From assembly GCA_017307505.1 (NCBI GenBank), contig JAFKEE010000018.1:122737-186736 (forward strand): DNA of 64,000 nucleotides, read 5' to 3'. Source of the stretch: Acidobacteriota bacterium (GTDB lineage: Bacteria > Acidobacteriota > Terriglobia > Bryobacterales > Bryobacteraceae). Positions 34,707 through 43,630 of this stretch are shown one piece after another. The notes under the pieces were generated by a model. It saw only the letters and a program-made list of their open reading frames with translations, had not been told where the DNA came from and searched no databases. A program made the position numbers and the translations under genes. Every line of letters starts with the position of its first letter. Position 1 is the stretch's first letter.

Positions 34707-35467
34707 CGCAGCGCGTTCGTGATTTCCAGGCCCCGTTCGTAGAGCATCGCAGTCTCACTGCTGCAGCCGACGAAGAGCATCCCCATCTTCTTCCAGCGCT
34801 GGGCCAATGCGAGATTCCGGGCCTGGGCACCGGGCGCCACGCCGTGCGCGACGCAGCTCTCGATAATCTTCTCCACCGTGGCTAGCATCTTCGGATGCTC
34901 AAATTCGCCGGGGACGCCCAGGCTGATCGTGAGGTCCACCGGTCCGATCATCACCGCGTCCACGTTGGCCACGGAAAGCAGCTCATCGCGCGCTTCAAAG
35001 GCCTTCACGGTTTCAATCTGGAGCACCACCATCTGTTCGCGATTCAGGTGCTCCATCATCTGCGGGATCGTGACGGGTTCGAAGTCGAACGACATGGTTG
35101 TCAGGCCCATGCCGCGCATTCCGACTGGCGGGAACTTCGTCCAACTGACAGCCTTTTCGAGCAGGGCAGGGTCTTCCACCCGCGGAAAAATCACACCTTC
35201 GGCGCCGCAGTCCAGGGCCCGCGCGACGAGCGAATACTGGAGGTCTGCCACGCGCACGATGGGGCTCAGGCCGACCTTCACGGCGATTCGGCACAGATCC
35301 TGCAGCGTTTCCTGGTCGAATCCGCCGTGCTCCCCATCCAGGAACGCCCAATCGAATCCGGCTGCCGCCAGGATGCGCGCCACGTCCTGGGAACGCAATT
35401 GAGCGAAGGCGGTGCCGAGCTGGAGCCTGCCCTCGCGCAGAGCCTGTTTGACGGAGTTGGTTTTCAT
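34703..35467 (-). CDS. garL: HpcH/HpaI-family aldolase (2-dehydro-3-deoxyglucarate aldolase-like)
   Basis: 254 aa from the ATG at 35467, which overlaps the bshC stop by four bases. TIM-barrel class II aldolase with LGTAFAQLRS, WAFLDGEHGGFD (catalytic His region), GAEGVIFPRVEDP, VLQIETVKAFEARDEL (metal-binding Glu) and VMIGPVDLTISLG. GarL splits 5-keto-4-deoxyglucarate into pyruvate and tartronate semialdehyde, which is exactly the step between GarD and GarR encoded next door. Other members act on 4-hydroxy-2-oxo acids, so the symbol rests on context. Confidence 0.8.
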   Translation of the reverse strand: MKTNSVKQALREGRLQLGTAFAQLRSQDVARILAAAGFDWAFLDGEHGGFDQETLQDLCRIAVKVGLSPIVRVADLQYSLVARALDCGAEGVIFPRVEDPALLEKAVSWTKFPPVGMRGMGLTTMSFDFEPVTIPQMMEHLNREQMVVLQIETVKAFEARDELLSVANVDAVMIGPVDLTISLGVPGEFEHPKMLATVEKIIESCVAHGVAPGAQARNLALAQRWKKMGMLFVGCSSETAMLYERGLEITNALR

Positions 35468-36999
35468 ACGGTCAACAACAGATGGTCCGGACACCCGCGG
35501 TGGACATTTTCGTAAATCGTATCGATCAGGTCGAAGCCGTGCCGCGCCAGGAAGGGCAGCAACGAGAACAGCCGCTCCTGCAGATGGCGCTCTGGGAACA
35601 CCAGGCCGCTCAAATGCGCGGCGCCTTCCGTCACCTGGAGGTTGCGGCGCATCGCCTCGCGCGAGGTCTTGCGGCGATTCTTTTCCAGCTGATAGAGGAT
35701 CTTCGCCCGGCTCTTCACCAGAGCTGCCCCCAGCGTGGGGTCGAAGCTTTGGAGTTCGCGCTCCAGGCGCTCCAGCGAGCTGCGCACTTCACTCGAGACA
35801 TCTTCAAACGTAGCGCCCAGAGATTCGGGGATCAGCCGCGAGGCGATCCTCTCCTTCAGAGAGTCTGCTCCGTGAAAACAGTCCGTCAGCGTGATGTGGA
35901 ACTTGTCCATCAGGGTGTGCGCTCGATCATCAAGCAAGGTGAACCCGCTGCGCGGCACTGCCATGGGCATACGGCCCAGCAGGGTCTGGTAGAGCACCTG
36001 CGACTGCGCGAGATAAGCGAGCTCGGCCGGCCCGCCGATGTAGGCTGCCGTGGGCAGCAGGTAGTCCTGCATGACCGGACGCAGCAGTGCATTCGGAGAG
36101 AGCGAAGCCGAATCGGCCGGGACCTCGTTCGATGCCAGCTTCAGTCGTCGGCCGCCCTCCAGCTTGAAGAAGAGCGATGTGTCCTTGTCGACAAGGACTT
36201 GCGCGTGATAGCCGGCCGCTTCCAGTTCCTTGCCGCGGGCCATCAGGGCCTGGGTCAACTCGTCGCGGCGTTCCAGTGCCGCATGCAACATGGGCGCCGC
36301 AACTTCCCGCAGTGCGGGTTCCAGTGGATCCAGGAAAACCAGGCCGTGGCCGGCCAGCAACCGCTGGATCAACAGCCGGAACGCCTCGCCAAAGGTACGG
36401 CCCGGCTTGTAGGCGTCATCCACCAGTTCCATCACTTCGTCGGCGTAGAGGAAGCCGCGCAGGGTCTCGCGCAGCTGGTCTACGGGCGCCGCTGTGATGG
36501 GTATGGAACCGACCGGCTGGCCGGGTTGTCCGGCTCCGGTTGCTTCCAGGCGGGCTGCGCGCTGCCGCGGGTCGAACATCCAGGCGTGCTGGATCTCCTG
36601 GAAATCGTGATCCTCAGTGGCCAGCCAGAAAACGGGGACGGCCCGGATGCCGGAATCGGTCAACTGACGCGCCAGTTTGGCCGCTGTCAATGCTTTGTAA
36701 ACTGTGTAGGCCGGGCCGGAGAACAGGCCCACTTGCTGGCCTGTGACGATCGCCACCGTGTCGGGCAGTTCCAACTGCGCCAGCGAGGCCGACTCGCCAT
36801 TGATCTTGCGCAAGGCCGCCACGACCTTTTGCCGCCGCTCGTCCGGAATAGCCGCCGCGATCGCCGCACGCCGGACAGACTCGGGATCGTGCGGGTTGTG
36901 CGCATAGAATTTCGCTACCCGCTCGAAGCGGTACAGATAGTCAGCGAAAAGCGCGCTGGTACCCGGCAGTTCGGTATGCGGAATGCAGGTGCTTCTCAT
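35464..36999 (-). CDS. bshC: Bacillithiol biosynthesis cysteine-adding enzyme BshC
   Basis: 511 aa from the ATG at 36999, with GGAG seven bases upstream; an in-frame TTG at 37011 is less likely. Family features: SALFADYLYRFERVAKFYAHNP at the start, VTGQQVGLFSGPAYTVYKALTA (Rossmann-like core), VFWLATEDHDFQEI and YIGGPAELAYLAQS, then a coiled-coil region (about 390-450). BshC adds cysteine to GlcN-malate to make bacillithiol, the low-molecular thiol of Firmicutes and several other phyla including Acidobacteria. bshA and bshB are not in the window. It heads an operon with the aldolase and the methyltransferase. Confidence 0.9.
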   Translation of the reverse strand: MRSTCIPHTELPGTSALFADYLYRFERVAKFYAHNPHDPESVRRAAIAAAIPDERRQKVVAALRKINGESASLAQLELPDTVAIVTGQQVGLFSGPAYTVYKALTAAKLARQLTDSGIRAVPVFWLATEDHDFQEIQHAWMFDPRQRAARLEATGAGQPGQPVGSIPITAAPVDQLRETLRGFLYADEVMELVDDAYKPGRTFGEAFRLLIQRLLAGHGLVFLDPLEPALREVAAPMLHAALERRDELTQALMARGKELEAAGYHAQVLVDKDTSLFFKLEGGRRLKLASNEVPADSASLSPNALLRPVMQDYLLPTAAYIGGPAELAYLAQSQVLYQTLLGRMPMAVPRSGFTLLDDRAHTLMDKFHITLTDCFHGADSLKERIASRLIPESLGATFEDVSSEVRSSLERLERELQSFDPTLGAALVKSRAKILYQLEKNRRKTSREAMRRNLQVTEGAAHLSGLVFPERHLQERLFSLLPFLARHGFDLIDTIYENVHRGCPDHLLLTV

Positions 37000-37087
37000 G
37001 CCTTGCTCCAACCCAGACTAGCAAATCCGATCATTGCCTCTCCTTCGGCTGCGCTTTTGGCGCCTCGGTCGCCCCTGCACAAGCGGC

Positions 37088-37093
37088 TAAACT
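37088..37093 (+). promoter_or_regulatory. -10 box of the cyaY-hemW operon
   Basis: TAAACT ends four bases before ATG 37098 and seven before the second ATG at 37101. No Shine-Dalgarno sequence is present, so initiation may be leaderless from 37101. Confidence 0.35.
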
Positions 37094-37097
37094 ATAG

Positions 37098-37427
37098 ATG
37101 ATGCTTACCGACCAGGAATTCCAGCAGCGGGTCGATCAGACCCTCGAAACCGTTTTCGCCAAACTGGCCGGAGCCAGCGACGATTATGATTTCGACGTCG
37201 ACATGAACAACGGCGCGCTCACTGTCGAGTTCGACGAACCCCGGGAGCGGTTTGTTGTGAGCCCGAACAGTCCTGTGAAACAGATCTGGGTTTCAGCCCA
37301 CGTCCAAAGTTACAAGTTCGACTGGAAGCCCGAGGCTGGCGCCTTTGTTCTCCTCGACTCCGGTCAAACCCTGGAGGACCTGCTGGTGTCCGCCATCCAG
37401 AAGCGGATTCCGGACTTTCATCTCTAG
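37098..37427 (+). CDS. cyaY: Frataxin-like iron donor protein CyaY
   Basis: 109 aa, typical length. An acidic N-terminal helix (QEFQQRVDQTLETVFAKL) is followed by DDYDFDVDMNNGALTVEF, the beta sheet QIWVSAHVQSYKFDW and the C-terminal helix LEDLLVSAIQKRI. Frataxins bind iron and tune the cysteine desulfurase during iron-sulfur assembly. Its stop overlaps the hemW start (TAGTG), linking iron supply to a haem chaperone. The second ATG (37101) may be the real start. Confidence 0.8.
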   Translation: MMLTDQEFQQRVDQTLETVFAKLAGASDDYDFDVDMNNGALTVEFDEPRERFVVSPNSPVKQIWVSAHVQSYKFDWKPEAGAFVLLDSGQTLEDLLVSAIQKRIPDFHL

Positions 37428-38512
37428 TGGCCGGCGTCTACATCTCCTGGCCCTTCTGTGCGCAGAAGTGCACCTACTGCAATTTCGCCTCCGGGGTCTT
37501 CCCGCGTGAATTGGAACAACAGTATTTGGATGCACTGACTCGCGAAATCCGCTCCACAATCTGGCGTTGGACTCCGGAAACTGTGTACCTGGGCGGTGGC
37601 ACGCCTGCTTCGATGGATCCAGCGGGGCTTGCCGCCATCCTTAGCCAGGTTCCCGGCGGCACCTGGACCGAGGCGACCATAGAAGCGGCTCCGGGCGCCA
37701 TCTCGCGGGAACAGGCGCAGTCCTGGATTCGTCTGGGGCTGAACCGCGTCAGCCTGGGCGTGCAGTCGTTTGTGGAAACGGAATTGCGCCGGACCGGCCG
37801 CCGGCACACCGCCGCCAACGTGGCGGAAGACATCGCCATGCTTCGGTCCGAGGGCCTCTCTGAGGTCAATATCGACCTCATTGCCGGCCTGCCCGGCCAG
37901 ACCGCCCGCGGTTGGTCCAGTTCGCTCGATCACGTGGAAAGCCTGGACGTGCCCCACGTCTCCGTCTACATGCTGGAGGTGGACGAGGATTCCCGGCTGG
38001 GCAAGGAACTTCTGCTGGGCGGCGTGCGGTATGGGGCCATGGACGTGCCCGGTGAGCAGCAGATAGTCGAATGTTACGAACAGGCGGCGGAACGCCTGGC
38101 GGAGATGGGCCTCCAGCGCTACGAAATCTCCAACTTCGCACGGCCCGGTTCGGAGTCTCTGCACAATCTGAAATATTGGCAACTGGAGCCTTATCTGGGA
38201 TTTGGCGCGGATGCTCACTCGTTCGACGGCCGCCTCCGCTGGCAGAATGTGGAATCGCCCGCTGAGTATGTGAATGCGACCGATCCGCGCTTGAGTTCCG
38301 TCGAAGCAATCCTCGCCGAAGAGCGGTTCTTCGTGGGCCTGCGCCTGATGAAAGGCATCCAACCCTCCCCGGATGAGTGGGCGGAGCACCGCGCTGTCAT
38401 CGATCAGTTTGTAACGGATGGCCTGCTGGCCACAGACGGGCAGACGCTGCGGTTGACCCCGCGCGGCATCCTGCTCTCCAACGAAGTGTTTGAGGAATTC
38501 ATTCATGCCTGA
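37427..38512 (+). CDS. hemW: Radical SAM haem chaperone HemW
   Basis: 361 aa from a GTG that shares one base with the cyaY stop. [10 protein letters not shown] (11-20) holds the CxxxCxxC that binds the [4Fe-4S] cluster; [11 protein letters not shown] and [18 protein letters not shown] are conserved in HemW, and [22 protein letters not shown] separates HemW from HemN, which has coproporphyrinogen oxidase activity. The C-terminal HemN_C-like domain follows. It probably delivers haem to respiratory proteins. It overlaps the threonine aldolase start by eight bases. Confidence 0.93.
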   Translation: MAGVYISWPFCAQKCTYCNFASGVFPRELEQQYLDALTREIRSTIWRWTPETVYLGGGTPASMDPAGLAAILSQVPGGTWTEATIEAAPGAISREQAQSWIRLGLNRVSLGVQSFVETELRRTGRRHTAANVAEDIAMLRSEGLSEVNIDLIAGLPGQTARGWSSSLDHVESLDVPHVSVYMLEVDEDSRLGKELLLGGVRYGAMDVPGEQQIVECYEQAAERLAEMGLQRYEISNFARPGSESLHNLKYWQLEPYLGFGADAHSFDGRLRWQNVESPAEYVNATDPRLSSVEAILAEERFFVGLRLMKGIQPSPDEWAEHRAVIDQFVTDGLLATDGQTLRLTPRGILLSNEVFEEFIHA

Positions 38513-39542
38513 AACCACGATTGACCTGAGATCCGACACCGTGACGCGACCCACCGCGGAAATGCGCCGCGCGATGGCGGAGGCCGAGGTCGGTGATGAC
38601 GTCTACCGCGAAGATCCCACCATCAATCTGCTGGAAACCCGCGCGGCCGAGACCTTCGGCAAGGAAGCAGCCTTGTTTCTGCCCACCGGGACAATGGGCA
38701 ACAGCATCGGCGTCAAGTGCCTGACTACACACGGCCAGGAGGTGATCTGCGACGCACGCGGCCACCTGCTGAACTATGAGCTCTCCATGACGTCCTGGTT
38801 CTCGGGGTGCCAGATCAGGGCCATCCACACCAGCGACGGCATCCTCACCTGGGACGCCATCCAGCGCGAAATCCGGCACCTTGGCCCGCATGCCGCCGAC
38901 ACCGGCTGCATCGAATTGGAAAACACCCATAACATGGCCGGCGGCACGGTCTATCCGCAGGCTGTGATCGACGACATTTGCGTCCGTGCCCACGAGCGCG
39001 GCATCGCGATTCACATGGACGGCGCCCGCATCTTTAACGCAGCTGCTGCCTCCGGCATCGCCGTTAAGCAAATGTGCGCCAAGGTCGACACGGTCCAGTT
39101 CTGCCTCTCCAAAGGCTTGGGTGCGCCCGCCGGATCCATGCTCGTCGGAACCGAGGCGCACATGAAGCGGGCCCGCCTGTACCGCAAACGTCTGGGCGGC
39201 GGCATGCGGCAGGTGGGGATCCTCGGCGCAGCCGGACTCATCGCCCTCGAAACCATGCCCCACCGGCTTTCGATGGATCACGAAAACGCGCGAACCCTGG
39301 CGGTCGGCCTGTCCGGCATTCCAGGAATCCAGGTGGTCAACCCGGAGCCAGCCACAAACATCGTGATCTTTGACGTCTCCGCCACCGGCAAAACCAGCGC
39401 CGAAATCAGCGCCGCCCTGAAACTGCGCGGCGTGCTCATTAACGGCATCAATCCCACAACCATGCGCGCCGTTACCCACTACGACGTCACCGCCGGCCAA
39501 TGCACGCAGGCCCTTACGGCCCTCACTGAAGTCTTGTCCTGA
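38505..39542 (+). CDS. ltaE: Low-specificity L-threonine aldolase
   Basis: 345 aa from the ATG at 38505 (TTG at 38490 rejected). Fold type I PLP enzyme: [53 protein letters not shown], and [13 protein letters not shown], whose Lys binds PLP. Splits threonine and allo-threonine to glycine and acetaldehyde. The 8-base overlap with hemW suggests coupling, and glycine supply for haem is a possible reason in organisms using the C4 route, though this is inference. Confidence 0.92.
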   Translation: MPETTIDLRSDTVTRPTAEMRRAMAEAEVGDDVYREDPTINLLETRAAETFGKEAALFLPTGTMGNSIGVKCLTTHGQEVICDARGHLLNYELSMTSWFSGCQIRAIHTSDGILTWDAIQREIRHLGPHAADTGCIELENTHNMAGGTVYPQAVIDDICVRAHERGIAIHMDGARIFNAAAASGIAVKQMCAKVDTVQFCLSKGLGAPAGSMLVGTEAHMKRARLYRKRLGGGMRQVGILGAAGLIALETMPHRLSMDHENARTLAVGLSGIPGIQVVNPEPATNIVIFDVSATGKTSAEISAALKLRGVLINGINPTTMRAVTHYDVTAGQCTQALTALTEVLS

Positions 39543-39699
39543 TCCGGATGAAGCGGCGAAAACCGGCAGGCGGAATTACTGCCTGTCTGGTGGCAAGATT
39601 TGCCTGTTTGCCTCTGTAACGGCAGCCTCGGGCCGTCATTGCCTCCGTATACCCAACAAAACAGGCCCATTTCAACTATGGCTGCTTGCTTGCACCTAC

Positions 39700-39724
39700 T
39701 GTGCTGTGTAAGGAGAACAGCACA
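39700..39724 (+). promoter_or_regulatory. Hairpin presenting the Shine-Dalgarno sequence in its loop
   Basis: TGTGCTGT (39700-39707) and ACAGCACA (39717-39724) form a perfect 8-bp stem. The 9-base loop GTAAGGAGA contains the ribosome-binding site, and the stem ends at the ATG at 39725. The stem could hold the start region closed until melted or bound, or could display the site to ribosomes. Confidence 0.6.
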
Positions 39725-40306
39725 ATGGCAAGCAAGAATCTGGCAGTCATGGCCACCTACGTGTCCCTCAATGATGCGGAAAACGCCCTGAATCTCCTGC
39801 GTCGTGCCGGGTTTCGTGGCACCGATCATTCTCTTCTGCTGTCCATCAACGAGGGCACCAAAGATCTGGTCCACGTGAAGAGCAGCAAGGCCCCGGAAGG
39901 CGCAGTCGCGGGTTTCGCGGCGGGTGCCTTCATCGGCGCGGTCGTTGCCTGGCTTCTGGCCGGCGGGTCCATTCATGTCCCCTACCTGGATAGCTATCTT
40001 GCCGCCGACCCCGCCCTGGTCATCCTGGCCGGCATGAGCATCGGCGCAGTGATCGGCGGACTCGTTGGCTCCCTGGCCGGCTGGGTAATTCCCGAGTACG
40101 AGACCCGGCGTTGTGCCGGCCGCCGCCGGCGTGGCGCCATTCTTTTATCCGTCCATTGCGACAATAAACAATGGCGCAATCAGGCCGTCTCCCTGCTGCG
40201 TACCTCGGGCGCCGACGACATCGGCTGCGTGCGTGAATCCTCAGCCGATTTCGCACGCACCGACAAGCCCATGCCGCGCAACGTCGAACACGAATCAATT
40301 GTCTAG
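39725..40306 (+). CDS. Putative stress-type membrane protein with glycine-zipper segments
   Basis: 193 aa. A soluble N-terminal domain (5-55: VMATYVSLNDAENALNLLRRAGF) resembles the YflT/general-stress 17M-like ferredoxin fold. Two Gly/Ala-rich hydrophobic segments follow (AVAGFAAGAFIGAVVAWLLA and LVILAGMSIGAVIGGLVGSL). An Arg-rich patch (ETRRCAGRRRRGA) leads to a second ferredoxin-like unit (AILLSVHCDNKQWRNQAVSLL). The architecture is known from stress or DUF1269-type proteins, but function is unknown. AAGGAG lies in a hairpin loop before the ATG, suggesting translational control. Confidence 0.65.
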   Translation: MASKNLAVMATYVSLNDAENALNLLRRAGFRGTDHSLLLSINEGTKDLVHVKSSKAPEGAVAGFAAGAFIGAVVAWLLAGGSIHVPYLDSYLAADPALVILAGMSIGAVIGGLVGSLAGWVIPEYETRRCAGRRRRGAILLSVHCDNKQWRNQAVSLLRTSGADDIGCVRESSADFARTDKPMPRNVEHESIV

Positions 40307-40435
40307 AAATCAATGAGATAGCGGAGCCGCCGGGCACGATGGGTGCAAATAGGCACAACCCCGGGCCCGGCCGCCCCAACGGGGAGGGGTTCGTTTGCTA
40401 CGATGAGTTTTCTCCCGCAGGAGGAACTCTCTCTC

Positions 40436-40780
40436 ATGTCCGTCCACATTCAGACTCGCGAAGTAAACGGTGTTACGGTGATGGCCTGCACCGGCACCAT
40501 CACGCTGGGGGAATCCACCAGTCTTTTTCGTAACACTCTGCGCGAATTGCTCCAGAAGGGAACCAGGAAGCTGTTGCTCGATCTCGGCGGAGTGACTTAC
40601 CTGGATTCAACGGGGATTGGTGAATTGGTGGGCGCTTACACCTCAGCCCGCAACGTTTCCGCCCAGATCAAATTGGCCCGGTTGCCTGAGAAGATCTACA
40701 ACCTCCTCCAGATCACCAAGCTCATCACCGTCTTCGAAATTTTCGAAGATGAGGCTGAGGCCGTCAAGAGCTTCAAGTAG
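40436..40780 (+). CDS. STAS-domain anti-sigma factor antagonist
   Basis: 114 aa. A single STAS domain of the SpoIIAA/RsbV type: VTVMACTGTITLGESTSLFRNTL, KLLLDLGGVTYLDSTGIGELV, with the phosphorylatable Ser in DSTGIG, and a C-terminal helix. Unphosphorylated antagonists bind an anti-sigma kinase and free a sigma factor. AGGAGG lies 11 bases before this ATG; an in-frame ATG at 40403 would add 11 residues. No kinase or sigma factor is adjacent. Confidence 0.88.
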   Translation: MSVHIQTREVNGVTVMACTGTITLGESTSLFRNTLRELLQKGTRKLLLDLGGVTYLDSTGIGELVGAYTSARNVSAQIKLARLPEKIYNLLQITKLITVFEIFEDEAEAVKSFK

Positions 40781-40826
40781 AGCCCCCGCCCCCTGGGCGT
40801 GTGACGCCGGCGACTGCTGGACTTCG

Positions 40827-40846
40827 ACCATACAGTGATGTATGGT
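40827..40846. promoter_or_regulatory. Inverted repeat, probable operator of the TetR/fad operon
   Basis: ACCATAC and GTATGGT are perfect 7-bp arms around a 6-base centre. The right arm includes TATGGT (40841-40846), which could be the -10 box and ends seven bases before the ATG at 40854. The position fits autorepression by the TetR-type regulator. Confidence 0.5.
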
Positions 40847-40853
40847 ACTCACA

Positions 40854-41465
40854 ATGCTCATTCACGGCAGCCCTGACCTGGGTGTCAGGAGCCTGCGCGC
40901 CGCCAAAGCCGGATCGCCTGGTCCTCTCAGTCCAACTGACTGGCTCAAGCACGGTTTGTCCGCCCTGGCTGCCGGCGGACCCCGTGCCCTACGGGCGGAC
41001 GTCCTGGCCCGTGAACTGGGCGTGTCGCGCGGATCGTTCTACTGGCACTTCCAGTCTCTCGACGACTTCCACGCGCAACTGCTCTCCTTCTGGACACACG
41101 TCGCTGTCGACAAGATGATCGACCAGCACGAGCGCTCCGCCGCCTCTCCGCAAGCGCGCCTCAAGGCCATCGTCCTTCACGCCTTCACGACGGACCTGCG
41201 CTTTGAACGGGCCATGCGCGCCTGGTCGCTCGAGGCTGATCGTGTTGCTAATGCCCTGGCCGAAATCGACACCCGGCGCACCACCTATCTCAGCCGCCTG
41301 TTGCGCGCCGCGGGCCACGGGCAGAAGAGCGCCGCCGCCCGGGCCCGTCTGATGTATACGGCTTTTGTCGGATTCGTGGTGCGGCCCGCGCCGTCCGGCT
41401 CAGAAGGCGAGCAGATCGCGAACTCCATACTTTCCACGCTGTTGAAGAGGACTCCCACAACATGA
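40854..41465 (+). CDS. TetR/AcrR-family regulator of the beta-oxidation operon
   Basis: 203 aa from the ATG at 40854. The in-frame ATG at 40842 lies within the operator palindrome and would add four residues. The helix-turn-helix is at about 30-75 (LSALAAGGPRALRADVLARELGVSRGSFYWHFQSLDDFHAQLL), with a ligand-binding helical domain after it. Position at the head of fadN-fadA-acyl-CoA dehydrogenase suggests a fatty-acyl-CoA-responsive repressor, like FadR of Bacillus. The stop overlaps the next ATG by four bases. Confidence 0.85.
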   Translation: MLIHGSPDLGVRSLRAAKAGSPGPLSPTDWLKHGLSALAAGGPRALRADVLARELGVSRGSFYWHFQSLDDFHAQLLSFWTHVAVDKMIDQHERSAASPQARLKAIVLHAFTTDLRFERAMRAWSLEADRVANALAEIDTRRTTYLSRLLRAAGHGQKSAAARARLMYTAFVGFVVRPAPSGSEGEQIANSILSTLLKRTPTT

Positions 41466-43621
41466 AGCCAATCCGCCAGGTCGCGGTGCTCGGCGCCGGT
41501 ACCATGGGCGCGCGCATTGCCGCGCACTTTGCCAATGCGCGCATTCCTGCTCTGCTGCTCGACCTGACAACGGCCCTCGCCGCCAAGGGCATCGAAGCCG
41601 CGCGCAAGCAGTCGCCCGGCGCGTTTTACACCGAGCAGGGCGCGGCACTGGTGACGCCCGGCAACTTCGATGAACACCTGGCCCAACTCAACGGCGTCGA
41701 CTGGGTGATCGAAGCGGTGACGGAGAACCTCGAAGTGAAGCGGTCGCTCTGGTCCCGGGCGCTGGCACACGCCCCTGCCGGTGCGATCCTCACCACCAAC
41801 ACCTCCGGCATTCCTCTACGATCCATCTGTGAGGGTTGGCCCGAAGAACGGCGACGCCGGTTCCTGGGCACGCACTTTTTCAATCCCCCGCGTTACCTCC
41901 ACTTGCTGGAACTCATACCCGGCCCCGCCACGGAGGCGCAACTGCTGGTGGACGTCGGCGCCTTCGCTGACCGTGTCCTCGGCAAGGGCGTCGTCATCTG
42001 CAAGGACACGCCCAATTTCATCGCCAATCGCATCGGCTCGTTCTTCGGCGCGACCATCTATCAGCTCATGCAGAAGCTGGACCTCACCATCGAGGAGGTG
42101 GATGCGCTCACCGGTCCCGTAATCGGGCTGCCCAAGTCCGCCTCGTTCCGCCTGCTGGATATCGTGGGTTTGGACGTCTGGAACCTGGTCTCGAAGAATC
42201 TTTACGACCTCGTGCCGGACGATCCGTGGCGTGAACGTTTCCTGCCGCAGCCCTTCCTTGGCGAGATGCTCAGACGCGGCTGGCTCGGCGACAAGACAGG
42301 GCAGGGCTTCTTCCAGCGCCGCGGCCCGAAAAAAGAGATTTGGGCGATCGACTGGAAGACCTTTGAATACCATCCAGCCGCCAAGGTCAGGCTGCCCGCG
42401 CTCGAAAATGCGAAGCTCATCGAAGATCTGCCCACTCGCCTGCGCACGCTCTACGCCGACACCTCGAAAGCCGGCGAGTTTTATCGCGGCCTCTTCGATG
42501 ACGTCTATGCCTACGCCTCGGCCATGCTGCCGCAGATTGCGCACTCCGCCGGCGACATCGATCACGCCATGCAATGGGGCTATGCGCACACCGTCGGCCC
42601 GTTCGGTATTGCGCGCATCCTCGGCCTGCAGCCGCCCCCACCCGAAGCCGCGGAAACGCCATGCCCCGGCGTCGTCGTGCTGAAGCAGCAACCGGTCGTC
42701 CAGGCTAATTCCGGAGCCTCGCTGCGCGATCTCGGCGATGGCTGCCTCTGTCTGGAGTTCCACTCCAAGATGAACTCGCTGGGCGACGACGGCCTCTCGA
42801 TGATCTATTCCGGCCTGCAGCGTCTGGAAAGCGATTTCGACGCCCTGGTGATCGCCAACCAGGGCGAGAACTTCAGCGTTGGCGCGAATCTCATGATGGT
42901 GCTGCTGGCGGCCCAGGAGCAGGAGTGGGACGAGCTCAACGCCGCCATTCATCGCTTCCAGCAGGCCAGCATGGCCATTAAATACGCAGTGAAGCCGGTG
43001 GTGGTGGCGCCGCACCAGCGCGCCCTCGGCGGCGGCTGTGAACTGGTTCTGCACGCGCCGCGCGTGCAGGCCGCGGCCGAACTCTACATGGGGCTGGTCG
43101 AAGTGGGCGTTGGCGTCATTCCCGGCGCCGGGGGCTGCAAGGAACTCCTCGCCCGCCTCAAAGACCCGCGCAAGGTCTTTGAGTTGATCGGCATGGCCAA
43201 GGTCTCCAGTTCGGCCGAGAATGCCCGCGATCTCGGCCTGCTCGACAAATCCGCTGCCGTGACCATGAATCCAAGGCGGCTCGTCGGCGACGCCAAGCAG
43301 TCTGCCCTCTCCATGGTCTCCTCCTACCGGCCCGGCACGCCGCGCAACGACATTAAGGTCGGCGGCGATCCGGCCTTTGCCGCCCTGCGCATCGGCGCCT
43401 GGCTCATGCGCCAGGCCGAGTACATCAGCGATCACGACATGCTGATTGCGGAGAAACTCGGGCGCGTTCTCACTGGCGGCGAGTCTCCGGGGGAGCGTCT
43501 CGTCTCCGAACAGCATCTGCTCGACCTGGAGCGCGAAGCGTTCCTCAGCCTGTGCGGCACTGTCAAAACTCAGGAACGCATCGCCTTCATGCTCAAGAAC
43601 GGGAAGCCTCTCCGTAACTAG
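41462..43621 (+). CDS. fadN: 3-hydroxyacyl-CoA dehydrogenase/enoyl-CoA hydratase (FadN-like)
   Basis: 719 aa. Residues 1-300 are the NAD-dependent dehydrogenase (VAVLGAGTMGARIAAHF; TNTSGIPL; GTHFFNPPRYLHLLE; PNFIANRIG), then a second 3HCDH_C-like helical unit to about 400. Residues about 415-620 form the crotonase fold (SLGDDGLSMIYSGL, GENFSVGANLMMVL, ALGGGCELVLHA). Domain order, dehydrogenase before hydratase, is that of Bacillus FadN and opposite to E. coli FadB. Catalyses hydration and oxidation of enoyl-CoA in beta-oxidation. Confidence 0.9.
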   Translation: MKPIRQVAVLGAGTMGARIAAHFANARIPALLLDLTTALAAKGIEAARKQSPGAFYTEQGAALVTPGNFDEHLAQLNGVDWVIEAVTENLEVKRSLWSRALAHAPAGAILTTNTSGIPLRSICEGWPEERRRRFLGTHFFNPPRYLHLLELIPGPATEAQLLVDVGAFADRVLGKGVVICKDTPNFIANRIGSFFGATIYQLMQKLDLTIEEVDALTGPVIGLPKSASFRLLDIVGLDVWNLVSKNLYDLVPDDPWRERFLPQPFLGEMLRRGWLGDKTGQGFFQRRGPKKEIWAIDWKTFEYHPAAKVRLPALENAKLIEDLPTRLRTLYADTSKAGEFYRGLFDDVYAYASAMLPQIAHSAGDIDHAMQWGYAHTVGPFGIARILGLQPPPPEAAETPCPGVVVLKQQPVVQANSGASLRDLGDGCLCLEFHSKMNSLGDDGLSMIYSGLQRLESDFDALVIANQGENFSVGANLMMVLLAAQEQEWDELNAAIHRFQQASMAIKYAVKPVVVAPHQRALGGGCELVLHAPRVQAAAELYMGLVEVGVGVIPGAGGCKELLARLKDPRKVFELIGMAKVSSSAENARDLGLLDKSAAVTMNPRRLVGDAKQSALSMVSSYRPGTPRNDIKVGGDPAFAALRIGAWLMRQAEYISDHDMLIAEKLGRVLTGGESPGERLVSEQHLLDLEREAFLSLCGTVKTQERIAFMLKNGKPLRN

Positions 43622-43630
43622 GATCTCCAC

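Noticed and set aside
40357-40397. Terminator between the stress-type protein and the STAS gene
   Set aside because: CCCC/GGGG pairing exists but the stem is broken by a large bulge and no T run follows.
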